Source: a virus
Direction: 5' to 3' (one strand)
Length of the DNA stretch: 33,654 nucleotides
IMG/VR virus record: IMGVR_UViG_3300017527_000132
Span: 1-33,654 of that record
Shown: positions 1 through 9,245 of the stretch, piece by piece
Position numbering within the stretch: the first letter of the stretch is position 1
Layout: each line of letters begins with the position of its first letter
Notes under the pieces: model-generated
The model's database searches: none
The model's input: only the letters and a program-made list of their open reading frames with translations
What the model was told of the DNA's origin: nothing
Made by a program: the position numbers and the translations under genes

Positions 1-3000
1 AAGTTTATCAACCGAAAGTATATCTACATCTCCGGCATCGGCATCAGCATTTAATGCAAAATCTTCTACCGTAGCAACACTCGTTGTCCATGATACCATA
101 CCGTGATCTGCATCTGCCATTTCATCGGCGGCGATTGCATCATCGGCCATTGTACCATTATCAATAACATTATCAGGTAAGCCACCAACCGCAAGATTTG
201 TGATACTTCCGCTACTAAGATCGAGCGCATCCGTGGCAAGATTTATCGTGCCGAAATCGAAAGTATCAACTCCGGTGTCTGAGGTTAAGGTTACGGTATT
301 TGATGTAAACTCAAAATCAATATCCTCGCTATTACTTTCTAATTCGATTGAGTTGTTATCCGAAACAATATCATTTGTGCTTGATGTTAGATTAGAACCC
401 AATGCGCTGCCGGTTGAATCTGCTTTACAATACCAGAGGTCTGCATCAGCATCGTAAGCAACCACCTGATCGTCCGTACAGGCCGAAGCTGTGGCAGTTG
501 TCATATCAACAACTTGCTTTATTGCCGCTCCGTTATAGTACGTTAAGGCGCCGTTGGTAAAGTTGCTAACTGTTGAATCGTGTCGTAAAGCCCCTGCATT
601 AGCCGACGGGTCTGCGTTCGATGAGCCAACCTGTACCTCTGTCGTTGCAACCACGGCGGCATCCGCTGTTACAGAGGTGGCAGTAAAAGCACCGTCAACG
701 TCCATTGTGGCACCAGTTACATTGATTGAACCGGCAGCATTAAATGTTATTACCTCGTTGCCTGTAATGCCAACAACCGCACCGTTTGCCAAGAGTACGT
801 CATCACCTACACCAACATCACCAGAAAAAGTCCAAGCGGTTGCGGAACTGGTCATTGTATTTGCTTGGTCGTTCTCTCCGTAGATAACCGACCCAGCAGC
901 TAAATATATATCAGAGAACTCAAGAGTGGCAGAACCAATATCCGCACCATCGGCGGCATCAGGGGCGAATAGATTCGCGCTTACGGTTCCAGAAGCATCA
1001 AGACCCGTACCGGTTGCAGCTCCAATGTTCGGAGTCGTTAAGGTTGGAGAAGTAGCCCTAACGGGTGCGCCGGAACCCTGTGCGGTTGTCCAGACAGGTG
1101 CCGTACTTGCCCCACCACCTACGAGTATTTCAGTTGTCGCACCGGCTGCAACGACCTCAACTGCACTTGCCGCATTACCGATAACAAGGCCACCATCTGC
1201 CAAAGTACTTGCTCCTGTTCCACCCTGCGCCACCGGAACGTCTGTGAATCCTGCGGCCAACGAACCGGCAGCCAGCGCACCAACCGTTGTCAGGTTTGCT
1301 GCCGTGGTGATTGATGCCTGTGTCGCTCCTGTCACCGTTGCGGCGGTGCCACTTACATTTCCAGTAAAACCACCACTTGATTCCAAGGCAATCGCTCCAA
1401 AATCTATATTGGTTACACCAGTACTACTACTAACACCGACTTCGTTTTCAACATCATCAAAATTAAAGGTTAAATCCTCATCAGCACCCTCACCCAGACC
1501 AAGAAATGTTATAGCTCCGTCACTATCGGGTCTAAGCTCAACACCAGCAGACCCAAACATTAAGCCATCATTATTTAACATCTCCCATCGAGCCTCAGAT
1601 TCATCGAACACAAGCGCACTAACAAGACCACCATCTCGCTCTGCTTGCAGATATAAATCACCGTTATTAATATCAACCGCCTGTCCGAATATTTTTGCCA
1701 CTTGTGTATCAGAAAAATCCGAATCTCTAAATATAATCCCTGGGAAATCATGGGTGGAATAAAATTCCTCTCCTGCATAAATAATGCCTGTTGCTGTAAG
1801 TTGTGCAACCCCTGTTACATTATTAGAATCATCTATGATAACACCAGAAGATTGAGTAATCTTTGCTCCGCCATGACCACGGACTACGGCATGATCTGTT
1901 ATAGCCGCCGTTGCGGTAACACCATTTGTTACCGTAGCTGCATTACCTGTCACTTCGCCGGTTATCGGTCCTGCAAAGGCCGTGGCTGTTACCGTACCCG
2001 TAACATCCAAGGCGGTTGACGGGGCGGCGGTTTTGATTCCCACATTTCCATCAGGGGCAAAGTTAATGTCTGCCTCCGCACCATCAGGATCAACCGTCGT
2101 AAAGGTCGTATGACCATCGGCTAACAAAACAGCCGTAAGGTAATTTGCGGCATCATAGCTCAGTCTGAATTGCTCGGTAGCTAATAAGGCTGAAACCCTG
2201 CCAGCCACTTCTAAATCACCAGCCACTTCAAAATCCTGTCCATCTTCTTCCCAGGTAATCGTACCGTCATTCCCTGAATCAAAAGTAATTACAGGATCAC
2301 CAGCGGATGTATCGCCAAGGGTAATGCCATTGGCCGTGGTTGTAATACTACCCTCGCTGGTCAAAGCACCGTCTGCACCGATGCTGAAAACCGTGTTGGG
2401 AGTACCAAGTGAATCATCCACAATTTTGAAATATGTTAAATTACTTTCGCCATCGTCCACCGAATCTATTTGTAATAAAGTCGTTGCGGCGGCAACCGCT
2501 GCATCGGTATGATCCAGCTTGAACATCACATGGTCGGCTTCATCCAAGGTGGACGTAATTACTTGCTCATATCCAGAAAAGGCTATACTGCCATCACCAC
2601 CTGGATTAGCGATTGCATCCCAGAGGGTATTACCGGATAACCCTAATTGGGTGTCGGTTCCGGCATCGTCCGTCCACCACAATTCTATTGGTGACGCCGT
2701 ATTTACCCAAAGCTGTCCGTAGTTTGATTTATCATCAGAGGCTTCGGCTTGCTCTGCGATAAAAATAGACCCGTTGGCAACGAAATCCCCTGTATCGGGT
2801 TCAATGTACGCCATGACGTTTGACCCAGCCGTGGCATTGGTTCTAAATTCAAAGTTGTCGTCTGAACTTGCCCCCGCATCGGCGTTGGTGCCAATCCACC
2901 AATCGGTGTCTTGGGCATCACTTGCATCAAATTTAAAAAATGGGTCTTCAACTGCCGCCATTGTTATGCCGCCATCAAAATATGCCTGACCATCGACTTC

Positions 3001-4881
3001 AAGAGTTCCCTCTACATAAGCATCCTCTCCGTCCATCGTTTGATCCGGCGTTCCGTTTCCGACTTTCAGACCCGTTCCGGTTCCGCTTACCACCACATCA
3101 TCAAAGGTTACGTCTGACGCTTCCAAAAGATGTTGGTCCATATCAAAAAGCTCGTTTGCACCATAACCCGTATCAATGGTCAAGAACGTCACCGCATCCG
3201 TTGTCTGGACGTGCTGATTCATATCGTAAAGCTCATTAGCACCGTAGCCGGTATCAAGTGTGGTAGCGGTCGCTGCCCCCAGAGTAGGTGTAACAAGGGT
3301 TGGGGATGTGGAGAAAACCACATTCGTTGAAGCCGTTCCGGTAGTTCCGGTTGCGGCGTTGAGATATTCTAATTGAGTGGTAGTTAAGGTTGCACCGTCT
3401 ATTATTTCTAATTCGGCCTCATTTAATGCGGCAGACCCCATCGTGATAGAGGTTGTAAATGTGGGTGCAGTACCGAACACCAAAGCACCCGAACCCGTAT
3501 TATCACTAATATTATCATTAAGACCGCTTGAATCGGTTAGGATTGTTACAACCCCTGTCGTGGTAGCAGAGCGCATAATTCCGCTAGATGATTCAGATAA
3601 TGCTTGCTCATTGGACAAGGTTCCATTTAGGGTTTGAGTAATATAAGTAGCATCAGTAGGCGCACCACCACCAGCACCATCGTCTGAATCCCATGTTAGG
3701 ACTCCATTTCCATCCGTGTGTAAAACTTGGGCAGAGGTTCCGTCCGTTGCTGGCAGCGTATAAGTTAAATCGCCCGCCATTGCCTGAGTTTGAATTGTTA
3801 TTTTATTTGTGCCATCATCCGAATCTTCGTAAAGCTCAATAAATCCTGCGCCCGTAGCTCCATGCTTTGCAGTAATTCCAGCATTTCCGGTGATAATGGT
3901 ATTCGTTGTTATGTCTATATCTGCTGGCACCTGGGCATCCGTAACAGCCCCCTGCATATCCTGAAGGTCAAGCACCCCTTCCAATTCCGATTCAACACCG
4001 GTTGCATTTAGTTCACTTGCTGAAACAGAATCAGCACCTAATTGCAAGGCCGCTATTCCAGCATCCTCGATAGCGGCACCGTCAATCTTATCCGATCCAT
4101 TATCCCATTGGGTAGTGCCAAGAGTTAGATTCTTTCCTGTTGCTAAAGTGACATCCCCTAAACCAGTTACATTGTCAGAATCATCTATAATAACGCTGGA
4201 ACCTTGTCCAGTTTTTCCACCAGTACCGTCAAACCGGACAACTGCATTGTCGGTCGCACTCCCTGGTCCAGAAAAATCAGCTATGCTATAAGCAGATTTG
4301 AACTCCGCCTCGGTCAATGCTTTTAAGGTGTCTGAATCACTAAATACTGCAATTTCATCAGCATTTACGGTTCCGGTCGTATCAACGGTTCCGGCCCCTG
4401 CTGCCCTGAACTCTCCTGCGTCTACTCGCTTCAAGGTCGAATCTGTGGCATCCCAAAGCAGAAGATAATCAGCATCGGCGCTTGTGACTTCATCCTGTCC
4501 AGAAATTACGTCTGAGGCGAGATGTTCTTCATCTATTGAGCTATCTGCATAATGAGGGGAGTCAATGCCGCTATCGGCAATATCAATGTTGATTTCTGTA
4601 TCGGGGTCTTCGGTAATAGCAAACGCAGTCCCATCGAAATCAAGGGTGACGATATCTGAACCCCCGACCTGAGAATCACCATCTTCAACGGAAGTCATTG
4701 AACCGGAGCTTGACCCCCGCATATTAGCCACCGAAACCTTGTAATCCTCGCCACCCTCTATCAGCCATATATAACTGCCATCGGCAGGACTTTCATTTTC
4801 GGTGTAATTAATGAAGCTGGCGGAAGCTACACCAATGGTTAGTAATGAAACCAATAAGGTTGTAATTAATAGCTTTTTCAT
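1..4881 (-). CDS. Giant fibre/adhesin-like protein with signal peptide, 5' part only (C-terminus beyond left edge)
   Basis: I read the minus-strand frame from the ATG at 4881 (preceded by AAGGGG) codon by codon to base 1 and found no stop: at least 1627 codons, with the C-terminus outside the window. The first ~21 residues are a classic Sec signal peptide: MKK, a hydrophobic core, then a VASA-S cleavage-type site. The rest is low in Cys and rich in Thr, Ser, Ala, Gly and Asp, with degenerate repeats: VIIDDSDNVTG near 4190 and VIIDDSNNVTG near 1845, and a 27-residue tandem duplication at 3094-3255. The stretch around 2055-1920 (VGIKTAAPSTALDVTGTV) resembles the stalk found before S74 intramolecular-chaperone domains in tail fibres and adhesins; an S74 domain would lie to the left. 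Inferred role: virion fibre or secreted surface adhesin. A signal peptide is unusual for a virion part. Confident as a gene, moderately so as a fibre. Confidence 0.85.
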   Translation of the reverse strand, partial: MKKLLITTLLVSLLTIGVASASFINYTENESPADGSYIWLIEGGEDYKVSVANMRGSSSGSMTSVEDGDSQVGGSDIVTLDFDGTAFAITEDPDTEINIDIADSGIDSPHYADSSIDEEHLASDVISGQDEVTSADADYLLLWDATDSTLKRVDAGEFRAAGAGTVDTTGTVNADEIAVFSDSDTLKALTEAEFKSAYSIADFSGPGSATDNAVVRFDGTGGKTGQGSSVIIDDSDNVTGLGDVTLATGKNLTLGTTQWDNGSDKIDGAAIEDAGIAALQLGADSVSASELNATGVESELEGVLDLQDMQGAVTDAQVPADIDITTNTIITGNAGITAKHGATGAGFIELYEDSDDGTNKITIQTQAMAGDLTYTLPATDGTSAQVLHTDGNGVLTWDSDDGAGGGAPTDATYITQTLNGTLSNEQALSESSSGIMRSATTTGVVTILTDSSGLNDNISDNTGSGALVFGTAPTFTTSITMGSAALNEAELEIIDGATLTTTQLEYLNAATGTTGTASTNVVFSTSPTLVTPTLGAATATTLDTGYGANELYDMNQHVQTTDAVTFLTIDTGYGANELFDMDQHLLEASDVTFDDVVVSGTGTGLKVGNGTPDQTMDGEDAYVEGTLEVDGQAYFDGGITMAAVEDPFFKFDASDAQDTDWWIGTNADAGASSDDNFEFRTNATAGSNVMAYIEPDTGDFVANGSIFIAEQAEASDDKSNYGQLWVNTASPIELWWTDDAGTDTQLGLSGNTLWDAIANPGGDGSIAFSGYEQVITSTLDEADHVMFKLDHTDAAVAAATTLLQIDSVDDGESNLTYFKIVDDSLGTPNTVFSIGADGALTSEGSITTTANGITLGDTSAGDPVITFDSGNDGTITWEEDGQDFEVAGDLEVAGRVSALLATEQFRLSYDAANYLTAVLLADGHTTFTTVDPDGAEADINFAPDGNVGIKTAAPSTALDVTGTVTATAFAGPITGEVTGNAATVTNGVTATAAITDHAVVRGHGGAKITQSSGVIIDDSNNVTGVAQLTATGIIYAGEEFYSTHDFPGIIFRDSDFSDTQVAKIFGQAVDINNGDLYLQAERDGGLVSALVFDESEARWEMLNNDGLMFGSAGVELRPDSDGAITFLGLGEGADEDLTFNFDDVENEVGVSSSTGVTNIDFGAIALESSGGFTGNVSGTAATVTGATQASITTAANLTTVGALAAGSLAAGFTDVPVAQGGTGASTLADGGLVIGNAASAVEVVAAGATTEILVGGGASTAPVWTTAQGSGAPVRATSPTLTTPNIGAATGTGLDASGTVSANLFAPDAADGADIGSATLEFSDIYLAAGSVIYGENDQANTMTSSATAWTFSGDVGVGDDVLLANGAVVGITGNEVITFNAAGSINVTGATMDVDGAFTATSVTADAAVVATTEVQVGSSNADPSANAGALRHDSTVSNFTNGALTYYNGAAIKQVVDMTTATASACTDDQVVAYDADADLWYCKADSTGSALGSNLTSSTNDIVSDNNSIELESNSEDIDFEFTSNTVTLTSDTGVDTFDFGTINLATDALDLSSGSITNLAVGGLPDNVIDNGTMADDAIAADEMADADHGMVSWTTSVATVEDFALNADADAGDVDILSVDKL
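3094..3255 (-). repeat. Tandem 81-bp (27-residue) repeat inside giant fibre-like gene
   Basis: Two adjacent units, 3175-3255 and 3094-3174, each encode a 27-residue block starting DTGYGANEL and containing a DM-QH core. The units differ by several substitutions, so the duplication is not recent. Such units usually form repeating beta or trimeric stalk modules. Confidence 0.75.
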
Positions 4882-4892
4882 AATAACCCCTT

Positions 4893-5432
4893 TTAGCTGC
4901 TCATTCTTAAATATTTTAAAATTGATAGTGTTAATCGTGCGTGTTTTTTCATAAAGCCCTGCTGATCCAAAATAGCTTTACCCAGAAATTTCAATGCTGT
5001 TTTTGCGCTTGCAAGATCGGTGACGTTATTATCAACCCAAGTGTTAATTGTGGATTCATCAGGGAAGTCCAGAGCATCTTCGATATATTGAATTAATTCC
5101 GCCATTGTCATGTTGTTAATAGGCGAATTTGCAATTTCTGTTTTAGCTCCGTCAACGATTGCATCCTCTGCCGCTTTTGTTGTAATATCCCCCACGTTTA
5201 ACGGAACAATTTCATCGGCTATCCAGTTATATTTTTCCGTTTCGGGATTCGGTAAAGCATTAGTAAGCGGTAAATAAACAAGGTGAAGATTACTGTCTGC
5301 ATCTGCCACGGCTTCAAGTCTTGCTACCATTGTTTGATTTAGATCAGGATCGACCTTGCCGATTAACCCTGGGACAATCGCTCCCTGAAACGGTTCCGTA
5401 TCATTATAAATTAAATGAATTTGCTTTGCCAT
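4893..5432 (-). CDS. Hypothetical virion-associated protein
   Basis: A 179-residue protein starting at an ATG with a strong upstream GGAG (AAAGGAGAAATAAC). It ends 12 bases before the giant fibre gene and starts 13 bases after the tailspike-like gene, so it belongs to the fibre end of the late transcript. The N-terminal half (about residues 1-75) looks like a small beta-rich domain. The C-terminal half (about 90-179) is predominantly helical with the pattern NNMTMAELIQYIEDAL and a basic C-terminus. No signal peptide, membrane segment or catalytic motif is visible. I do not recognise the family; position suggests a fibre-associated or fibre-assembly protein, which is inference only. Confidence 0.75.
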   Translation of the reverse strand: MAKQIHLIYNDTEPFQGAIVPGLIGKVDPDLNQTMVARLEAVADADSNLHLVYLPLTNALPNPETEKYNWIADEIVPLNVGDITTKAAEDAIVDGAKTEIANSPINNMTMAELIQYIEDALDFPDESTINTWVDNNVTDLASAKTALKFLGKAILDQQGFMKKHARLTLSILKYLRMSS

Positions 5433-5444
5433 GTTATTTCTCCT

Positions 5445-6743
5445 TTATAAGCCGCGTGGCAAGAAAAACCCGGTTGTATTTAGCGAAAATACTATCGTCG
5501 CTACGGATTTAGTCGTATCCATTATGAAATCAAGTGCCTGGTCCGTTGGCCCCACTTCCAATACTTCAATTCCCCTGTGTGTATCCCGACCGACTACCGT
5601 ACCCGTAGATGCAGATGATTGACTCGGACGTGTAAGCAAATCAGACGCACTACCAACTGAAAAGTAAATCATAAATTCGCCCATCATGGAAAAACTCGGT
5701 AGCATTGTGGTTGCATATTCGGTCCAGCTTGTAGTTACATTCGTCGTGGATTCCTCAACACTATCGGCCCAATGTATTAATCTTCCGCCATCATGGAAAA
5801 ACTCAAGTATATTAGCACTTCCACCCGTTTTAAAGGCTCCGATGCACCTGTCCTCGGCGTTCGTCTGCCCAACCCAGCAATGCCTTGCTGCGTCCCATTC
5901 AGGCTCCTCGGTTATAGCCACTAATTCGGTTTCTGATATAACTGCCGTTCCTTCCGAAACTACGGCGCTGTCGTCTATATAAAGGTAATAAAAATCGTTG
6001 TTGGCTAAATCGGTACTGTCTGAATTACTGCCGCCTGAACCAAACTGAAATGTTAGTGTGGCATCGCAATTCACCACCTGTTCGGTTGTGCCTTGATGGT
6101 GAACTGTAAACGGATCAATGTATATTTCATCCGCGTCTTTCCAGGTGAACTTCGGCCTTGCGATAATGGCCCCCGGTAATGATGCCGCCGTAAATTCCTC
6201 TGCAACGGTATTTGCCCAGGCTGCCCCGTTCCAATGCCTGAGTGTCGCTGCCGTGGTTTGCCAAATAACGGTGCCGGTTTCGATGGTGAAGGTTGAATCG
6301 GACGGGTCTGAGGAATACACGTTGTTCGATCTAACACGCCATTTAGAGTTACCGTCATCCCATGTATAGGAATTGCCGGTTCCCGCGTCTATGGCGATTT
6401 CACCGTCTATTTCACCCGATGCCGCCGTGACTGCTGCTTCGGTTGCATACACCGTAACGACTATCGGCCCAAGGGTGCCGTAGATATTATCAACCGTCCA
6501 TTGAGTTACGTCTGCCGATGTTTTTAATACAATGCGGTAGGCACCCTCCCCCAGGATAATATCGGCTTCACCGTCCGAATCAAGGACAACCGGATTTGCG
6601 TTCGGCGTTGCCTTAGCATAATCCGAGTAGGTTGTTTTCGGGGTCGATGTTGCCGTAGTATAAGTAAAAACTTTCCCGCCGGATAGCGGATCACCGTTGC
6701 TGTCAAACGCTTTGAATTTCGGGTAGGTTAGTAATTGTTCCAT
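5445..6743 (-). CDS. Tailspike/tail fibre-like protein with head-binding N-terminus
   Basis: A 432-residue protein. The first ~95 residues (YPKFKAFDSNGDPLSGGKVF, then NPVVLDSDGEADI and TVDNIYGTLGP) match the N-terminal attachment domain widespread in podovirus tailspikes and fibres, which docks the protein on the tail. The middle (about 95-200) is a spacer with a trimer-like beta pattern. The C-terminal ~230 residues form a beta-rich region (QLTFQFGSG-like, DFYYLYIDDSA, NILEFFHDGG) of a type I associate with environmental phage fibres; no glycanase residues can be named. The ATG at 6743 follows an AAGAGG ribosome-binding site and the gene lies 12 bases after the largest ejection-type gene. 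Likely role: receptor binding at the tail tip. An enzymatic depolymerase is not supported by any motif I can see. Confidence 0.85.
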   Translation of the reverse strand: MEQLLTYPKFKAFDSNGDPLSGGKVFTYTTATSTPKTTYSDYAKATPNANPVVLDSDGEADIILGEGAYRIVLKTSADVTQWTVDNIYGTLGPIVVTVYATEAAVTAASGEIDGEIAIDAGTGNSYTWDDGNSKWRVRSNNVYSSDPSDSTFTIETGTVIWQTTAATLRHWNGAAWANTVAEEFTAASLPGAIIARPKFTWKDADEIYIDPFTVHHQGTTEQVVNCDATLTFQFGSGGSNSDSTDLANNDFYYLYIDDSAVVSEGTAVISETELVAITEEPEWDAARHCWVGQTNAEDRCIGAFKTGGSANILEFFHDGGRLIHWADSVEESTTNVTTSWTEYATTMLPSFSMMGEFMIYFSVGSASDLLTRPSQSSASTGTVVGRDTHRGIEVLEVGPTDQALDFIMDTTKSVATIVFSLNTTGFFLPRGL

Positions 6744-6755
6744 TTTTTTTCCTCT

Positions 6756-9245
6756 TTAATGTTCCTTAAATTCTTCTTGTAGTATGTTCCCTGTTCTAAT
6801 TCCTGAGTAAATCCCCAAGGTCATCATGTGTTGCCCTAATTTTTTTGCGGCAGGAGATGACCCCTTGTATTTTGTAACCGAATCCATAATTAACTCTGCG
6901 GTTTTAGGATTAAAAGCTCCATCAATAAGCATTGAATCTATTTGAGTGTCACTTATTTTTCTGGGTAATTTTGCAGCTATATCTACAAACCTCATCCATG
7001 CTGATACATACCAACCCTTGCCTGCCCCCACCGCTTTCATTTGCACACCCGCTCTTGCAGCCGCAAGGATTGATTTTTCCTTAAAGCTCAAGTCGCCTGT
7101 TAATTTTTCAGCGGTCGGAGACCCAGCCGTTGCAACCACCTTTTTATTTCTTCCCAAAACATTTAACAATTCATTGTAATTCTGAAGTGCTTTTATTTGT
7201 TTTGGCGTATATAATACCCTCATTCCCGGTAAATGGTCGTTTATTACTTTCCTTCTTGCCGATGCCTGTCTGGTTAATAAGCCAAAAGTATCCTCAATAA
7301 AATCCTTGGAATGATCAACATTCATCCTTGCTTCTTTCATAAGGTAATCTTTATATGCGGTCCGAACACCGTTTTCCGCTGAAGAATTACCCTTGATTCC
7401 AGGCAACTCCATAAGTTTTCGTATCGTAGCTGCCGATTGCACCTTGCCTTTATTGCCTATCCAACTTTTAATAATTTTACCAACATCGGCATCTAAAACC
7501 TTGCTCGCAACTGCTTTTTCATAGGCGTTTAAATTAACCAAAGCATCATCGGCAAGACTTTGTGTTTTTATGGCTTTATTGTATTTATCATAAAGCCCAT
7601 ATTTATTAAGAACTTCTTTATTGTTTCTTAACCACCCGGATGCTTGCGGCACATTGAGTTTTCCATTTTTATATGCAGCCGACATGAGATTTTTATCTGC
7701 GAAACCCTCAATCGACTGTTTGGCTCTATCCTTTCCCACGGCACGGATTAAATCATCTGCGGCATCCATTTTGCCTTTACGAAAGAACCTACCGGGAATA
7801 TCTGAAAAAGCAACTTTCTCTCCCGGCTCCAAAACCTTGCCAACCGTTTTCTCACGAAATGTTTTAAAATACTTTGTAAATACCTTCGTGGCTTTTTCAT
7901 ATTGCGCTGTAATTGCGGCATTGCCGGTTTTAGCCATTTGGTCCATAGCTTCATCAACACCGTTTTTTAGCATCATCAAGCGCCGAACCCTGTTTAAATT
8001 TGGCTGCGCTCCTGCCGTGCTAAATCTAATATCTCTTTTTATTTGTGAACTCCAATCCCTTAAATTATCAAAAGTTACTTTTCCTAACGGATTCTTTTTA
8101 GTAACCTTTGAAGCCGCCTTCATTTGTTTTATAATTGCTTTCGGGATAGTGTTTGATTCCCCACCCTCTAATTTAAAACTCCTTTTAGTTTTATTAATGG
8201 CTTTTGTTATTGGAATACTATCAAGCTGTATTCCCTTGGGCAATTTCTTGTATTCTGCATCTACATTTATTTTCGCTGCCTTTTTTTCTTTTATTAAGGC
8301 TTCCTTTATGCCCATTCCGGTTTGCTGTGTTTCTGCATCCCCACTTATTTTCGCAATTTGCGTTTCTGCCTGCCCTGTCGTTTCTTTACTAATTCCTTTA
8401 AGGCGACCCAACTCCTTTTCAACCCCAACCACTATATCTTCATTTGTTTTGCCTGTTTTAAAAACCTTCTCAATCGTTTCAAGCGCTTCTTTTCTAATGG
8501 TTGCATCCTGTACCTGCATTTGCGTTTTAACTTCAGGATACCTTACCTGTAAGGCTTGCTCTTGTATTCTGGCACCATACGCCCCTGTTTTTTGTGCTAT
8601 TGTCGGTTCTGTTTTTACGTCTAATTCATCAAGCAGTTTTTTCGTTTCTTTAACCGACTTTAAAGCCTCCGGGTTTTGAACTCCCATTCGTTCATAAATT
8701 TCACTTGCTTTTTTAATTACTTTTTCTTTGCTTAGTTTCGGTAACTTTTGATTTACCCATTTAGCCAACTGAATAAATGGTCCGGCTATTGCTTTGGCTA
8801 AAACCGTTACCGATTGTCCACCCATTTCCATCATGGCACCTTCTGCAACGTCATCAATCGCCTTTCTGGTACTTTCGGAAAGTGTCATGCTTTCAGACAA
8901 ACCCAAAACTTCGTCTATTCGGTCGGCAACATTTGAACCAATTCCATGACCAAGCCCACCCCCCGCAACTGCGCCAACGGGTCCTACCGACATACCACCG
9001 GCAGCACCACCACCCACAAGACCACCAACCTCAAGTGTTGTTCTTGCAGCACCGGCAATACCTTCTCTGATAGGTCTTCTTTGCGTCCAGCTACCTTCTG
9101 CGGGTGGATTCTGGATGGTAGGTGTTTGACTCTGTACCGGCATAGATTGCCCGCCATCAAACTCTTGAATAAACGCCCCTATTTCGTGATCGGGAACGCC
9201 TGCCGTCACCATTTCTTCAACTAATGTTTCAAGTTCATTATTCAT
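6756..9245 (-). CDS. Large ejection (DNA transfer) protein, P22 gp16-like in position
   Basis: An 829-residue protein. Residues ~62-105 form a Gly/Ala-rich zipper (GGLVGGGAAGG, GAVAGGGLGHGIG) able to insert in membranes. Much of the remainder (about 140-560) is Lys/Glu/Gln-rich and helical, probably coiled coil. The C-terminal third is also helical and basic. This layout fits the internal proteins that podoviruses eject ahead of their DNA to form a conduit through the envelope. Its place as last of three such genes after the gp10-like gene matches the P22 order 7-20-16. No lysozyme or transglycosylase motif (no E-x8-D-x5-T pattern or SLT motif) was seen. ATG overlaps the upstream TGA (ATGA), so translation is coupled. 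The assignment is by architecture and synteny rather than by a diagnostic motif. Confidence 0.75.
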   Translation of the reverse strand: MNNELETLVEEMVTAGVPDHEIGAFIQEFDGGQSMPVQSQTPTIQNPPAEGSWTQRRPIREGIAGAARTTLEVGGLVGGGAAGGMSVGPVGAVAGGGLGHGIGSNVADRIDEVLGLSESMTLSESTRKAIDDVAEGAMMEMGGQSVTVLAKAIAGPFIQLAKWVNQKLPKLSKEKVIKKASEIYERMGVQNPEALKSVKETKKLLDELDVKTEPTIAQKTGAYGARIQEQALQVRYPEVKTQMQVQDATIRKEALETIEKVFKTGKTNEDIVVGVEKELGRLKGISKETTGQAETQIAKISGDAETQQTGMGIKEALIKEKKAAKINVDAEYKKLPKGIQLDSIPITKAINKTKRSFKLEGGESNTIPKAIIKQMKAASKVTKKNPLGKVTFDNLRDWSSQIKRDIRFSTAGAQPNLNRVRRLMMLKNGVDEAMDQMAKTGNAAITAQYEKATKVFTKYFKTFREKTVGKVLEPGEKVAFSDIPGRFFRKGKMDAADDLIRAVGKDRAKQSIEGFADKNLMSAAYKNGKLNVPQASGWLRNNKEVLNKYGLYDKYNKAIKTQSLADDALVNLNAYEKAVASKVLDADVGKIIKSWIGNKGKVQSAATIRKLMELPGIKGNSSAENGVRTAYKDYLMKEARMNVDHSKDFIEDTFGLLTRQASARRKVINDHLPGMRVLYTPKQIKALQNYNELLNVLGRNKKVVATAGSPTAEKLTGDLSFKEKSILAAARAGVQMKAVGAGKGWYVSAWMRFVDIAAKLPRKISDTQIDSMLIDGAFNPKTAELIMDSVTKYKGSSPAAKKLGQHMMTLGIYSGIRTGNILQEEFKEH

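Noticed and set aside
926-1762. A 278-codon plus-strand reading frame, Ala/Pro/Ser/Thr-rich
   Set aside because: It is the antisense reading of the giant minus-strand gene, which is open without a stop through the region, has a signal peptide and recognisable repeats. No ribosome site fits.
5445-6743. Polysaccharide depolymerase activity in the tailspike-like protein
   Set aside because: The attachment domain is clear, but the rest is too short for a typical right-handed beta-helix glycanase and no catalytic pattern was seen.
7621-8679. A 352-codon plus-strand reading frame with hydrophobic stretches
   Set aside because: Antisense to the 829-residue ejection-type gene; the hydrophobic runs are mirror images of its Lys/Glu-rich codons.
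6756-9245. Lytic transglycosylase domain in the largest ejection-type protein
   Set aside because: No SLT or lysozyme catalytic motif could be found; the protein is mainly a glycine zipper and helices.
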